A DNA stretch of 64,000 nucleotides. Origin: Clostridium sp. Lineage in GTDB: Bacteria > Bacillota > Clostridia > Clostridiales > Clostridiaceae. Each line of letters begins with the position of its first letter. Position 1 is the first letter of the stretch. The stretch spans positions 1-64,000 of the forward strand of contig NZ_JAPFDR010000002.1 of NCBI RefSeq assembly GCF_026168755.1. The letters are read 5' to 3'. The notes under the pieces were generated by a model. That model was given only the letters and a program-made list of their open reading frames with translations, ran no database searches and had not been told where the DNA came from. Below, piece by piece: positions 1-9,493 of the stretch. A program made the position numbers and the translations under genes.

Positions 1-106
1 CATGGTTATTTTTGTTTTGTAAGAGATTCAATTTTAACATGAAATTAGGGGGTCGTTGTTTTTTTATACAAAAAAACTTGCGAAACCTTGATATATAAAG
101 ATTTAA

Positions 107-145
107 AAAGAGAAGTAGTGTAGAAAAATTTACACTAACCTCTTT
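107..145 (-). terminator. Rho-independent terminator after the tail spike gene
   Basis: On the minus strand an interrupted stem pairs AAAGAG with CTCTTT (outer) and AGTGTA with TACACT (inner) around an AT loop, followed by a short T run. It lies about 75 bases after the tail spike stop. The rest of 1-219 is AT-rich and I see no gene in it. Confidence 0.55.
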
Positions 146-219
146 ATAATAAGGGAGCTTCTATTTTTATATCAATGAAAATTTTTTAAATTTATAAATT
201 TTAACTATAATAAAATAGC

Positions 220-3200
220 CTAGTTTCCTAAGCTTCTATTTGCCATGTCTATGCATAATTGCTCATCATTTTCGCTTTTTAGACTATAAGAAGAAGTCTC
301 TTCGATATTAATAATTATCTCGATATTAACTTTTATATCTTCTGTTCCTTCTATAACAAATCTATTTTCTTGCTCTTCTGCTACCCATACATCTCCTTTC
401 CCCTTCTTAACTATAGATGCTATTATATAATCTATACATATACCATTATATTTGTTAGGTATATTAAGAATTGCTTTTCTATTTACTAACTGCACATCTT
501 TAAAGTTAATCCTAACTTGCTTGTTTTCTGCTTCTATACAATGTGTTTCTGTAAAAGCTCTAGTTAAAGTGTTAGCATAAGAATTTTGGAAAGCTCCTCT
601 AAATGTAGCATTATGCACTACATAACCACTACAATTCCAATGTCCCCAACTCTTAATTCTGTCATCTGTACCAGGATGAGCACCTTCCGTTACAACAATT
701 CTTGCCTGTAACTCACTTCCGTTTTGATAACCTAATATAGCTCCATTATCACCATAGATTCCTAATAGTCCACTAATATCGTTCCACCCAGCAGAAACAA
801 TATCATTAGTGTATGTTGTACTTCCGGAATAGTTAAATTTAACTCTGTTATTTATATACATCGGAGCGTATACATTAATACCTTTTTTAAAAGCCACACC
901 ATCAACAGTTTGATCACTGCTCCAACAATCAAAAAAGTTGTATTGTGTATCGCTAGAAGTCCACCCATTTGTTAAGTCCGTTTTTGCAATATGATAAAAT
1001 CTTATGAAATCTCCATATTTAGCTAAAGCAAAGTTAACTCCATTCATATCTCTAGCATTAGAAAAATAGCTTAATCCAATTCTAAGCATCTGCTCATTCT
1101 TGTGGTGATCTTGGAATGTAACTCCACCAGCGTCTAAGCTTACCCACTGTTCACCGTATATACTCTTTGCTGTTCCTGTAAAAATTAAGTTTCCATTAGT
1201 GTCCGAATTAAATACTGTAGTACCAGCCTTGTTTTTAATAATCAAAGCACCATTGTTTATAGTAAGCCCTTTCTTATCCATAATAAACTGTGTAGTGCTT
1301 ATGCTGCCTTTACCACCAGTTATAGTTTCGGAAATAGTTGTTGTAATAGCTGTTGGAGTTATCTTTTGCTCTGCTGAACTCAATCTTGTTTCTGTGTTTG
1401 CAATTCTATTATCAACTTCTGAAATTGTCGGGTGTGCAAAATAAATTGAACCACTTGTACCATTACCATAATCAGGACTACTTCTATAATTTAAAAATCT
1501 AATTATAATATATTTAGTATTAGGACTAAACTTCATAAAATTATTGCAATTACCCTTTGGCGTATTTGAATCAACAGTAGTATTATGAGAGTATATATAG
1601 CTTTCAAAAGTTCTCCAGCTAGTATTTTTACTAGCTTTTGCTTCAGCATGAAAATATGGATTAGTATTTAATGATGTACCAGTATTAATATAAACTCCTA
1701 TGCTCTTTTTATCCTTATCATAAGCATATATTCCAAAATACCAAGAACCACTCCCATTTGCACTAGGATTCTGAACCATTAATGATATTTTATAAGTTTT
1801 TGTGCTATCTATCTCCGTATAATCAGAATTAACTGTTATATTCCCACTAGTATTAACATCAACATAGTTACTTACTGCTGTTGATGTTCTAAGAGTTGTA
1901 CTCGGAGCATTCCATAGCTTTAGGTTACCACTTTTTGAAAAGTTATTTATTAATATTTTTTCACTTGTAGCCTCTAGAGTAGATATCTTTGTTTCTGTAC
2001 TAGATACCCTAGATACAATACTATCTGTTGTAGCTTTTATCTCTGCTACCTTATTTGTAATAGTTTTATTTACAGTTGTTATTTGTCCATCTGTATAAGT
2101 TTTTGCACTATTAATTGCATTTTTTTGTGCATTATTTGCTTTTGTTGTAGCATCGCTAGAAGCAGTACTTATTGCAGAACTTTTAGCTGTGTTTATTCTG
2201 CTATCAACAGTTCCTAGTTGAGTTGTATGTGTACTTACTGTACTTTCTGTACTAGATACTCTTTGTGTAATACTATTAAGATTAGTTTCTATAGTTGCCA
2301 CTTTATTGCTAGTTGTAGTAACTTGTGTTTGTACATTTGCTATAGATTTATCATTATCCTCTTGAGATATACTAAAGTCTGTTGCTTTTGTTCCTCTTTG
2401 CAACTGTGGTTTTTTCATATATATTGTTCCTACTGATCCTTGATATCCGTAAATAAACCATGCCATATCTTTTGATAAGTCAATATCACTATCTAGTGTA
2501 AATGTCCATGACATTCTTACCCACTTGTTAAGTATTATTGGTTGTAGGCCGTAAGAACCACTATAAAACCCTCTAGTTTCTCCATCTTTTCTGTATGAAT
2601 GTAATCCACCATGAAGATAACAGCCAACATTTTCAGAATATATATCTACTGAAAAAGTATATTTTTCTCCAGGAACTAATTGCTTTTTAGCATAATCACT
2701 TAAACCTTGGCTAAAAGCCTTCCATCTTTTATCACTTTCATTAACATATCTCGCTACCCACTCCCCATCTTTCTCATATAAATGGGCGTGATATCCAGTA
2801 GATGGGTTTGTAACGCCTCCATTATAACAGCTCCAACTATCAGCAAATGTTGTCCCATTTTTAGAGTTATCCCAACCTATAGAATTATTTGTATACCTTT
2901 TTGCAAAATTAGCATTTAAGAAAAGATTCTCTCCACCAACATTCATATTATTAATAGCATTGGTAATGTCTGTAGCTTCTACTTTTAAAGCTATTTGATT
3001 TTTCAATTGTGATATACTTGCTCCTTGTGTAGATACTGTAGAATTTAATCCATTTATCTGTGATGTATGACTACTAACTGTACTCTTAGTTCCCTCCAAA
3101 TCCCTTTGAACACTATTAACTTTAGTGTCTACACTTGTAATACTTCCTGTTAATTCATTTATCTTTGTTGTATGTGTTCCAATTGTACTATTAATAGAAT

Positions 3201-5553
3201 CTACCTTAGCAACTGTTCTATTATAATCATCTTTTAATAATATAGTTTGTCCATCTTTAACTATTTGAGTATTATTAATTGCAGTTGCTATTTGCCCTTG
3301 CATTACATTTATAGTAGTACTATTGCTTTCTGTAATTTGTTTTACAGCTTCTATAGAACTCTCAATATCCTCTGGTGCAGATATCCATATAGGATTATGA
3401 TTGTCGCCTTTTTCAACTTTATACTTGTGAGTCTTTTCTATAGATATTCTAATATACTTTATATTTAATGGGATTGTATACTTTAATGTTATATCTTTGC
3501 TTACTAATCTAGTGCCTATTCTATTTTTATCTTTATCAAATGCGACAACCCTATGGTATCCATCTGCAGAAAATTTACATAGTGTATATATCTCTCCCTC
3601 ATTTACTTCTATATAATCACTAGTCCTAAAACTAGAAGCTTCTATAAAACCATCATCACTGTAATATCCATCAACCGTATTCTTTTCTATAAACAAATTT
3701 CTAGTTTCTTTACTATCAACATTAGACTTAAGAGAATTAAAGGCTACTTCTAAAGTTTGCCCTACTGTATCTAACTGTACCTTACTAGATTTTATTACTG
3801 TTGTATTAGTATCCTTATTAATCTCTGTTACAAGACTACTAATATTAATCTTAGAACCAGCAATATTAGCATTATCAGAAATCATATCATTTCTAATAAT
3901 TTTATTCTTAATACCATCAGCTTTAAGTCCAGTTGCATCAAACATTAACTTTCCTGCACTATCCCAAACATACATACTATAGTCATTACTAGCATCTTTA
4001 CCTATTTGTACTCTAACTCTATTATTATCCCGAATTTGAATGGTATTATCAGCAATAAGCATTTTCCCACTATAACTTACTATTCTAAATTTAGTAGCGG
4101 AAATATCACCAGCATTAATTTTAGATACATCTAAACTAGCTATCATAGCATTAGTAATAAACCCATTGGCTATTGTTAACTTATCTGATGTTATTCCACC
4201 AGCTTGGATATTTTCAGATGATAAATTTCCATTAACTAATGTTTCAATGTTTGCTATTTTAGAATCTAGTGAATTTATAGTACCTTTAACTGCATTTAAT
4301 TCTGTTATATCTGCTTTTCCTATTAATGCATTATTTATAGTTGCATCTGCTGCTATTAATTTTTCTATGTTTGCATTAATGACATTTAAATCTTTTATAT
4401 GAGCAACATCAATTATAGCTTCCTCGATTTTAGCAGTTTTTGCTTCTAATGTTTGTGTCCTAATAGATACTGCTTCTAAATCTTTAATATTCGCCTTTTC
4501 AATTAATGCTTCTTTAATTACTGCCTGTTCTGTTACAAGTCTATTAACTTTATTTGTAGTACTTCCACTACTAGAAAAACTATTTTTATTTTTAGTTTCT
4601 CCTTTAGCTCCTATTTCAGAAGTTAATCCACCAGTATAAGTAATCTTTTGGCTTAATATAGGTATCTTTCTTACAACATTTTTAACATCAGTTACAGTTA
4701 TAATATCGTATGGATCTAAAGATAAATCTCCTTGCCATTTCATAGAATAACCTAAGTAAGATAACCCATTTAACTTATTATATATTTCAGTTAGTATAGT
4801 TTCGGTCACCCATGGGTTTTCAAATCCTAACTCCATAGAATCTGTTCCTATAGAGCCTTTAGATAAAATATTATTTTCATCAACCTGGCAAGAGATTTGA
4901 CCTACTTTATATTTAACTTCTTCTCTTGTGTAATTAAAATAATTATTACCATCTATAGACTTTTCAACTTCACTTAAAGTTTTAATAGTAAACTTACCAT
5001 CTCTAGTTATAAAAGCATTACCACAACAAATAGAAGCTACATAAGATAAAACCTCTCTACAAGGAAATCCCTCCAGCTTACTTACATTGTAATCTGGAAG
5101 GCTTCCTGTAAATTCTACTCCTGTTATTTTTGATAACTCATTAACTACTTGCTTTAATGTTGGCTTATCACCTAATTCACTATAATAAGCTGTTTCAAAC
5201 TTAATCATATTATCATAGGCTGTAAATTTAGTTGTATAATCAGTTTTTTCAATATCATCTATATTAAATATACCCATTAATATATATTCAATTGTAGAAC
5301 CTATTTTTAAACCTATTTCTATCTTTATTTGGCTTGTACTATAAATAATATCCCCTCTATTAAGTAAGGTTAAATCTAAGCTTTTAGATATCGTACCACC
5401 TATACTAAAACCTTCTTGTGGTTGGGTATACTCTAAAGTTAAATTAACTAAATCCTCATTAGTATAAATATTATTTCCTATTGTAATTTTACATTCAAAT
5501 GACCTGGAAGGTTTATTTATTTCTATTTTATAATCTGCTGTTGTATTTTGCAT
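220..5553 (-). CDS. Phage tail spike / minor structural protein, 1777 aa
   Basis: This is the giant tail-tip protein that would contact the host surface. The first ~330 residues look like the N-terminal domain of phage minor structural (prophage endopeptidase tail) proteins. The middle is a long series of Ser/Thr/Asn-rich heptad-like stretches with repeated 'SSTE', 'VSTHTTQ' and 'TTKINELTG'-type units, as expected of a trimeric coiled-coil fibre. Two segments that look like carbohydrate-binding or jelly-roll modules interrupt it (around residues 880-1030 and 1200-1360). The C-terminal ~400 residues are not recognised and probably carry receptor specificity. The start is ATG 17 bases after the upstream GGAGGG-type ribosome site region. 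It is the last structural gene in the window; no tail-fibre chaperone, holin or lysin follows before the window edge. Confidence 0.88.
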   Translation of the reverse strand: MQNTTADYKIEINKPSRSFECKITIGNNIYTNEDLVNLTLEYTQPQEGFSIGGTISKSLDLTLLNRGDIIYSTSQIKIEIGLKIGSTIEYILMGIFNIDDIEKTDYTTKFTAYDNMIKFETAYYSELGDKPTLKQVVNELSKITGVEFTGSLPDYNVSKLEGFPCREVLSYVASICCGNAFITRDGKFTIKTLSEVEKSIDGNNYFNYTREEVKYKVGQISCQVDENNILSKGSIGTDSMELGFENPWVTETILTEIYNKLNGLSYLGYSMKWQGDLSLDPYDIITVTDVKNVVRKIPILSQKITYTGGLTSEIGAKGETKNKNSFSSSGSTTNKVNRLVTEQAVIKEALIEKANIKDLEAVSIRTQTLEAKTAKIEEAIIDVAHIKDLNVINANIEKLIAADATINNALIGKADITELNAVKGTINSLDSKIANIETLVNGNLSSENIQAGGITSDKLTIANGFITNAMIASLDVSKINAGDISATKFRIVSYSGKMLIADNTIQIRDNNRVRVQIGKDASNDYSMYVWDSAGKLMFDATGLKADGIKNKIIRNDMISDNANIAGSKINISSLVTEINKDTNTTVIKSSKVQLDTVGQTLEVAFNSLKSNVDSKETRNLFIEKNTVDGYYSDDGFIEASSFRTSDYIEVNEGEIYTLCKFSADGYHRVVAFDKDKNRIGTRLVSKDITLKYTIPLNIKYIRISIEKTHKYKVEKGDNHNPIWISAPEDIESSIEAVKQITESNSTTINVMQGQIATAINNTQIVKDGQTILLKDDYNRTVAKVDSINSTIGTHTTKINELTGSITSVDTKVNSVQRDLEGTKSTVSSHTSQINGLNSTVSTQGASISQLKNQIALKVEATDITNAINNMNVGGENLFLNANFAKRYTNNSIGWDNSKNGTTFADSWSCYNGGVTNPSTGYHAHLYEKDGEWVARYVNESDKRWKAFSQGLSDYAKKQLVPGEKYTFSVDIYSENVGCYLHGGLHSYRKDGETRGFYSGSYGLQPIILNKWVRMSWTFTLDSDIDLSKDMAWFIYGYQGSVGTIYMKKPQLQRGTKATDFSISQEDNDKSIANVQTQVTTTSNKVATIETNLNSITQRVSSTESTVSTHTTQLGTVDSRINTAKSSAISTASSDATTKANNAQKNAINSAKTYTDGQITTVNKTITNKVAEIKATTDSIVSRVSSTETKISTLEATSEKILINNFSKSGNLKLWNAPSTTLRTSTAVSNYVDVNTSGNITVNSDYTEIDSTKTYKISLMVQNPSANGSGSWYFGIYAYDKDKKSIGVYINTGTSLNTNPYFHAEAKASKNTSWRTFESYIYSHNTTVDSNTPKGNCNNFMKFSPNTKYIIIRFLNYRSSPDYGNGTSGSIYFAHPTISEVDNRIANTETRLSSAEQKITPTAITTTISETITGGKGSISTTQFIMDKKGLTINNGALIIKNKAGTTVFNSDTNGNLIFTGTAKSIYGEQWVSLDAGGVTFQDHHKNEQMLRIGLSYFSNARDMNGVNFALAKYGDFIRFYHIAKTDLTNGWTSSDTQYNFFDCWSSDQTVDGVAFKKGINVYAPMYINNRVKFNYSGSTTYTNDIVSAGWNDISGLLGIYGDNGAILGYQNGSELQARIVVTEGAHPGTDDRIKSWGHWNCSGYVVHNATFRGAFQNSYANTLTRAFTETHCIEAENKQVRINFKDVQLVNRKAILNIPNKYNGICIDYIIASIVKKGKGDVWVAEEQENRFVIEGTEDIKVNIEIIINIEETSSYSLKSENDEQLCIDMANRSLGN

Positions 5554-5574
5554 TTTAACCCTCCTTATTTTTTA

Positions 5575-5967
5575 TTAATCATTTATCATAAAATCTATTG
5601 CAGTAAGTTCAGCTGGAGAAATACTATAATTAGAATTTAATAGATCATCTAAATTAATCATGTGTATATCTACTTCATTTTCTATAGATAACAGTTCTTT
5701 TATATCTCTGTTCCAATCTTCTATGTGTTCCTCTTTTAAAGTTACATTACCAATTTCATCACTTTTTAATTTACCTTCTTCATCTTTTTCAGAATATTTA
5801 TCAATTAACTTAGCCTTTTCCTCATTATAAGCTTTAAGCTCACTATTTATTTTGTTAATATTCTTTGTAATTGCATAAGCCACTTTAACTGGTAACTTAG
5901 CATTATTTAATTCTGCTAATACATTAATCGTGTTTACTATTCTTTCATTGCTTAAATTTAATTTCAT
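5575..5967 (-). CDS. Phage protein, DUF1617-like, 130 aa
   Basis: Small helical protein rich in Lys, Glu and Asn ('KLNLSNERIVNTINVLAELN' at the start), resembling the DUF1617 proteins found beside tail genes of Gram-positive siphophages. It sits between the tail spike and a 90-aa protein with only a few bases between genes, so it is part of the late tail operon. No enzymatic motif is visible. Family membership is from memory of sequence style, so function is left open. Confidence 0.6.
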   Translation of the reverse strand: MKLNLSNERIVNTINVLAELNNAKLPVKVAYAITKNINKINSELKAYNEEKAKLIDKYSEKDEEGKLKSDEIGNVTLKEEHIEDWNRDIKELLSIENEVDIHMINLDDLLNSNYSISPAELTAIDFMIND

Positions 5968-5969
5968 AA

Positions 5970-6242
5970 TTATTTATCTCCTTTTCTTGTCTTTGTTACT
6001 TCTTCTATAGAACTAGCATTTAATAATTCATCTTCCAAGTTATAAACTTGTTCCTCAAATTTTGCTATATCTGCTCTTACTTCTGCCTTATTAGAATTGT
6101 AAAGCTCTTGATTAGTTATAGTTTTATTTACATTTGCTCCAGCTCCACCATCCGTAGAAATACTAGCACTCATATAAGCAACTTGTGCTCCATCAATTTT
6201 ACTTATTCCTGTTAAAGTTATATTCTTATTTGTTTCTAACAT
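5970..6242 (-). CDS. Hypothetical tail-region protein, 90 aa
   Basis: Not recognised. The N-terminal half contains a Gly/Ala-rich strand-like segment ('ASISTDGGAGANV') and the C-terminal half is a charged amphipathic helix. It starts at ATG 17 bases after the stop of the 172-aa gene and ends two bases before the 130-aa gene, so it is co-translated with tail genes. A structural or assembly role is inferred from position only. Confidence 0.55.
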   Translation of the reverse strand: MLETNKNITLTGISKIDGAQVAYMSASISTDGGAGANVNKTITNQELYNSNKAEVRADIAKFEEQVYNLEDELLNASSIEEVTKTRKGDK

Positions 6243-6258
6243 ATTTAATCATCCCTTC

Positions 6259-6777
6259 TTATACATTAATCATTTTTATTTTAGATTGTCTTTGCATTTT
6301 ATTTAACTGCTCTAAAGCTATCTTTCCTATAACTGCACCATCTATTTGTAATACTAAATCTCCATTACTCTTACTTTCTGCTTTTAATTCTGGTTTATTA
6401 ACAGATAACGTAATTTCCCCATTTTCAAATGTAACTATTGATTCATTTCCTTCAGAAGAAGAAACTTTAATTATTGCTCTATTTGCTTTAGATGAAACAC
6501 ACTCGTAATTTATTACTCCTACATCCTCTGAATTAGGCCAAATTCCCATTGCATCAACTTTTAATTCATCTACTTTAGCTGGAGTTGCTACTAAATCACT
6601 TATTTTAGCTTCAATTGTACTAGATTCTTTATTGCAATTTTCACACTGAAATTTAGCATTTTTAAAAGTATATCCTTTTTCTTTTTGTGAGTTTAAAGCT
6701 GTAACTTGTGCTTCAAGCACTGCTACTCTACACTTTAATTCCTTAATTTCATTTTTTCTTTTAAATAAATTAAACAT
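6259..6777 (-). CDS. Tail-region protein sharing the tape-measure C-terminal motif, 172 aa
   Basis: The first ~30 residues form a coiled coil, followed by one CxxC pair ('QCENCN'), an unrecognised beta-rich centre and a C-terminal segment of about 30 residues beginning 'DLVLQIDGAVIGKIAL'. The same segment ('DLILQIDGSIIGKVAL') is encoded at the very end of the tape-measure gene in its shifted frame. The two ends look like copies of one module. In related phages this motif is normally found only at the tape-measure C-terminus, so this protein may bind the same partner in the tail tip. Exact role unknown. Confidence 0.6.
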   Translation of the reverse strand: MFNLFKRKNEIKELKCRVAVLEAQVTALNSQKEKGYTFKNAKFQCENCNKESSTIEAKISDLVATPAKVDELKVDAMGIWPNSEDVGVINYECVSSKANRAIIKVSSSEGNESIVTFENGEITLSVNKPELKAESKSNGDLVLQIDGAVIGKIALEQLNKMQRQSKIKMINV

Positions 6778-6792
6778 AATTAATCATCCTTT

Positions 6793-7143
6793 CTACTTCT
6801 CTATAAAATTCATTTTCAGACCTTGCCATTTAACTTCTTTAGCTTCTTCATCATACATATATGCCGGAGCAGTTCTATCTCCAACATACATTGTTTTAGT
6901 TACTATTCCTTGTTGCGGATCGGGATAAGTTACAGTAAAGAAAACATCACTTACAGATTGAAGCAATGTTGATATTTCACTTTGTGTTAAAGGCCCCCAT
7001 TCACTTTCTATTTTTCTTTTAATAGTAATTCTATCTCTTACCATATCACCTAATGCATTTCTATTAGTTTCTCCATCTATATCTTGAATTCCTAATTGAA
7101 ATGATTTAGGAGTAGCAATTGCTACTCCGTTAATACTAAGCAT
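6793..7143 (-). CDS. Distal tail-region protein, DUF6711-like, 116 aa
   Basis: The sequence has the pattern of the DUF6711-type proteins that follow tape-measure genes in Clostridium and Streptococcus phages: an N-terminal 'INGVAIATPKSFQLGIQDID', a central 'SEISTLLQSVSDVFFTVTYPDPQ' and a C-terminal 'YVGDRTAP' segment. It starts 11 bases after the frame-corrected end of the tape-measure gene. A distal-tail or baseplate role is inferred from position and family. Confidence 0.65.
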   Translation of the reverse strand: MLSINGVAIATPKSFQLGIQDIDGETNRNALGDMVRDRITIKRKIESEWGPLTQSEISTLLQSVSDVFFTVTYPDPQQGIVTKTMYVGDRTAPAYMYDEEAKEVKWQGLKMNFIEK

Positions 7144-7154
7144 ATTACCACTCC

Positions 7155-9493
7155 TTATACTGGAATTAATGTAATTCCACCTTGTCTTTGCATTTTCCTT
7201 AATTGGCTTAAAGCAACTTTTCCTATAATACTACCATCAATTTGTAAGATTAAATCTCCAGTATATGAATTATCGCTACTTCCTCCACCTCTTGGTATTC
7301 TATCTGCAACTTTAGAAAAGCTAAATCAGTTATCCATCCTGTGTTGTTTTCAAGTGGCATTACAGCTTCTTTTCCTGCTTCTCCTACCATTGCAATTGTT
7401 GGACTATCTATAATACCCCCTTTTGCTAGTTTAGGGATTTTAGGTACAGTTGATATATTAACTCCTGGAACCTTATTTATAGTTTTTATCATAGTATTTA
7501 TTCCGGAAATAGCTGCGTTAACCATGTCTATTATCAGATTTAAAGGCCATTTAACAACTCCTACTATTCCATTGAATATTCCTGAAAATATATTTACTAC
7601 ACCTTGCCAAGCTCTACTCCAATTCCCAGTAAATACTCCAAGAATAAAATCTATTAGTCCATTAAACACTTGTAATAGAGATTTTATTAAATCTGAAATA
7701 AAAGCAATAGCAGTTCCCACACTATCAACTATATAATTAAATACAGTAACAAAAATTGGACCTAATGTCTTTACTAAAAAATCAACAATAGGAGATATAA
7801 ATTTATTCCATATCTCAAGAGCTCCATTAGTTAATTTCATAATAAATTCTCCAAGTTCTTCTACTAACCCTTTAAGGTGATTATTCCATAACCATGTAAG
7901 CATTTCTAATGCATTTTCTATTATAGGTTTAATTACACTCTCCCAGGCATTTAATATAAAGCTTTGTATAGTACCGAAGAAATCTTTTATATTCTTTATT
8001 AATGTTTTACCGTACTTATCCCACAGATTAGTTAATATTGTGCCTATATCTGTCGTAACAGTATTAATAAATTCCTTTATGTTATTCCACACTTCTATTA
8101 CAGAATCTCTGAACTGCTCATTGGTTCTCCATAAATAAACTATATTACCTACTAATAATCCTATTATTGCAGATATTCCAAGTATCGGTAAGTTAATACC
8201 TCCTATTGCAGCACCTAAAGCTGAAAAAGCACCTTGAATACCTGCTATTATTGCTGACCAGTTTGACATTACAAAATAAGTTGTAAAAGCAGCTGCTATT
8301 CCTGCTAAAGCTGATATTATTACATCTTTATTCGTTATAATAAACTCTTTCAAAGTTCCAAAACATTTTTTAATTTTATCTGCAAAAGCTTGTATCTTTT
8401 CACTAACTTCTGTTACTGAAGATAAAAAGCCACTTTCTCCCAAATCTAGTCCAGATGTATCTATTCCACCACCCGAACTCCCTCCAGAACTTCCAGAGCT
8501 TCCACTAGATTGATTTAATGTATTTATTTCATCAAATCCAGCTAATGATTTAATAGCTTTTTTTGCACTATCTGCCGTATCGTCTAAACTATCTCCTAAT
8601 CTGCTAACAGCACTCGTTTGACTCGTTATAGAGTCAGTTTGCTGTTGTGCTGCTTTAGGTTTTCCAAATAAAGCTGTTGTAAATTGAGCAATTATTGATA
8701 TAGCTTTACTTAATGCATTCATAAAAGTAGTTAATGGAGGTAATATTGCATTATATATAGGCAAAAAAGCTTGTCCTAATGTTAATTGAACATTTTTTAA
8801 ACTTGCAATAAACTGATTATGCCTTGTTTGAGTTGTATCGGCTAATGTATTCCCATACCTTGCATATGTTTGTTCCAGTATAGCTGCAAGTCTTATTTGC
8901 TGTTGTGTTTGAAAATTCAATTGTTGCCACGACTTCCCATTAGCTAGTTCTTTAAAGGCTTCTGTACTCTGAAGCATAGAAACTTGTGTATAAACTCCTA
9001 AATCCTCAATAGCTTCAGTAGAACCAAGCATACCAGATCTAATTCTTTCTGCTGTATCTTCAAATGTTCTACCACTTTTACTAGCTATTATTGATGTAGC
9101 TTTCATTAATTCTTGCGTACTATTAGCAATTTCTTTTGTATTACTTTGAAAACTTGATATTAAGTTGCTATAAGTAGAACCGTACTTATAACCTTCTTGA
9201 ATACTCATTCCATATGCTTGAGATTGACTTTTAACCCAATCTCCAAAGGCCTTTGCACTTCCTTGCATGGTTCTGTTTATATTTTCTATTGAAGTTTCAA
9301 CACTCATGGCATCTTTAACACCATCTTTTATAACTTCACCTATCTTTATAGCTGCTAAAATACCTGCAACTTTCCCCATTATACTGCTTACATTCCTTTG
9401 AAAGTTGGAAAGACTTCTTTGAGCTTTATTAAGTCCAGTTTGCATATTGCTAAAGTCTGCTCCACCTCTAATAAGCAAATTCTTAACTGCCAG
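7155..9493 (-). CDS. Phage tail tape measure protein, with a one-base frameshift near the 3' end
   Basis: Sets tail length and occupies the tail lumen. Seen: an N-terminal helical region, hydrophobic segments around residues 390-450, Trp-rich tail-length repeats, and the typical C-terminal 'LAKGGIIDSPTIAMVGEAGKEAVMP' block. The reading frame is open to 7250, but after a run of four A at 7316-7319 (plus strand) the natural C-terminus continues in the -1 frame to a stop at 7155-7157, ending with the family motif 'LQIDGSIIGKVAL'. One missing base in that homopolymer would explain it; a sequencing error, a mutation or slippage are all possible. The first in-frame TTG is 9476-9478, but it lies 18 bases from the ribosome site; CTG at 9491-9493 is 8 bases from GGAGGTGAGG and gives 'AVKNLLIRGGADFS', so I prefer it. 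Length is about 779 aa when joined. Confidence 0.85.

Noticed and set aside
1..10. Left attachment core 'CATGG' shared with the integrase end
   Set aside because: Five bases are far too short, and the absence of holin and lysin shows the phage continues past position 1.
2218..2436. Plus-strand ORFs opposite the tail spike and other large genes
   Set aside because: They are antisense shadows with Ser/Cys/Leu-rich composition and no ribosome site.
7250..7330. The in-frame C-terminus of the tape measure as natural
   Set aside because: The last ~26 residues in frame 0 have no family resemblance, while the -1 frame restores the conserved motif.
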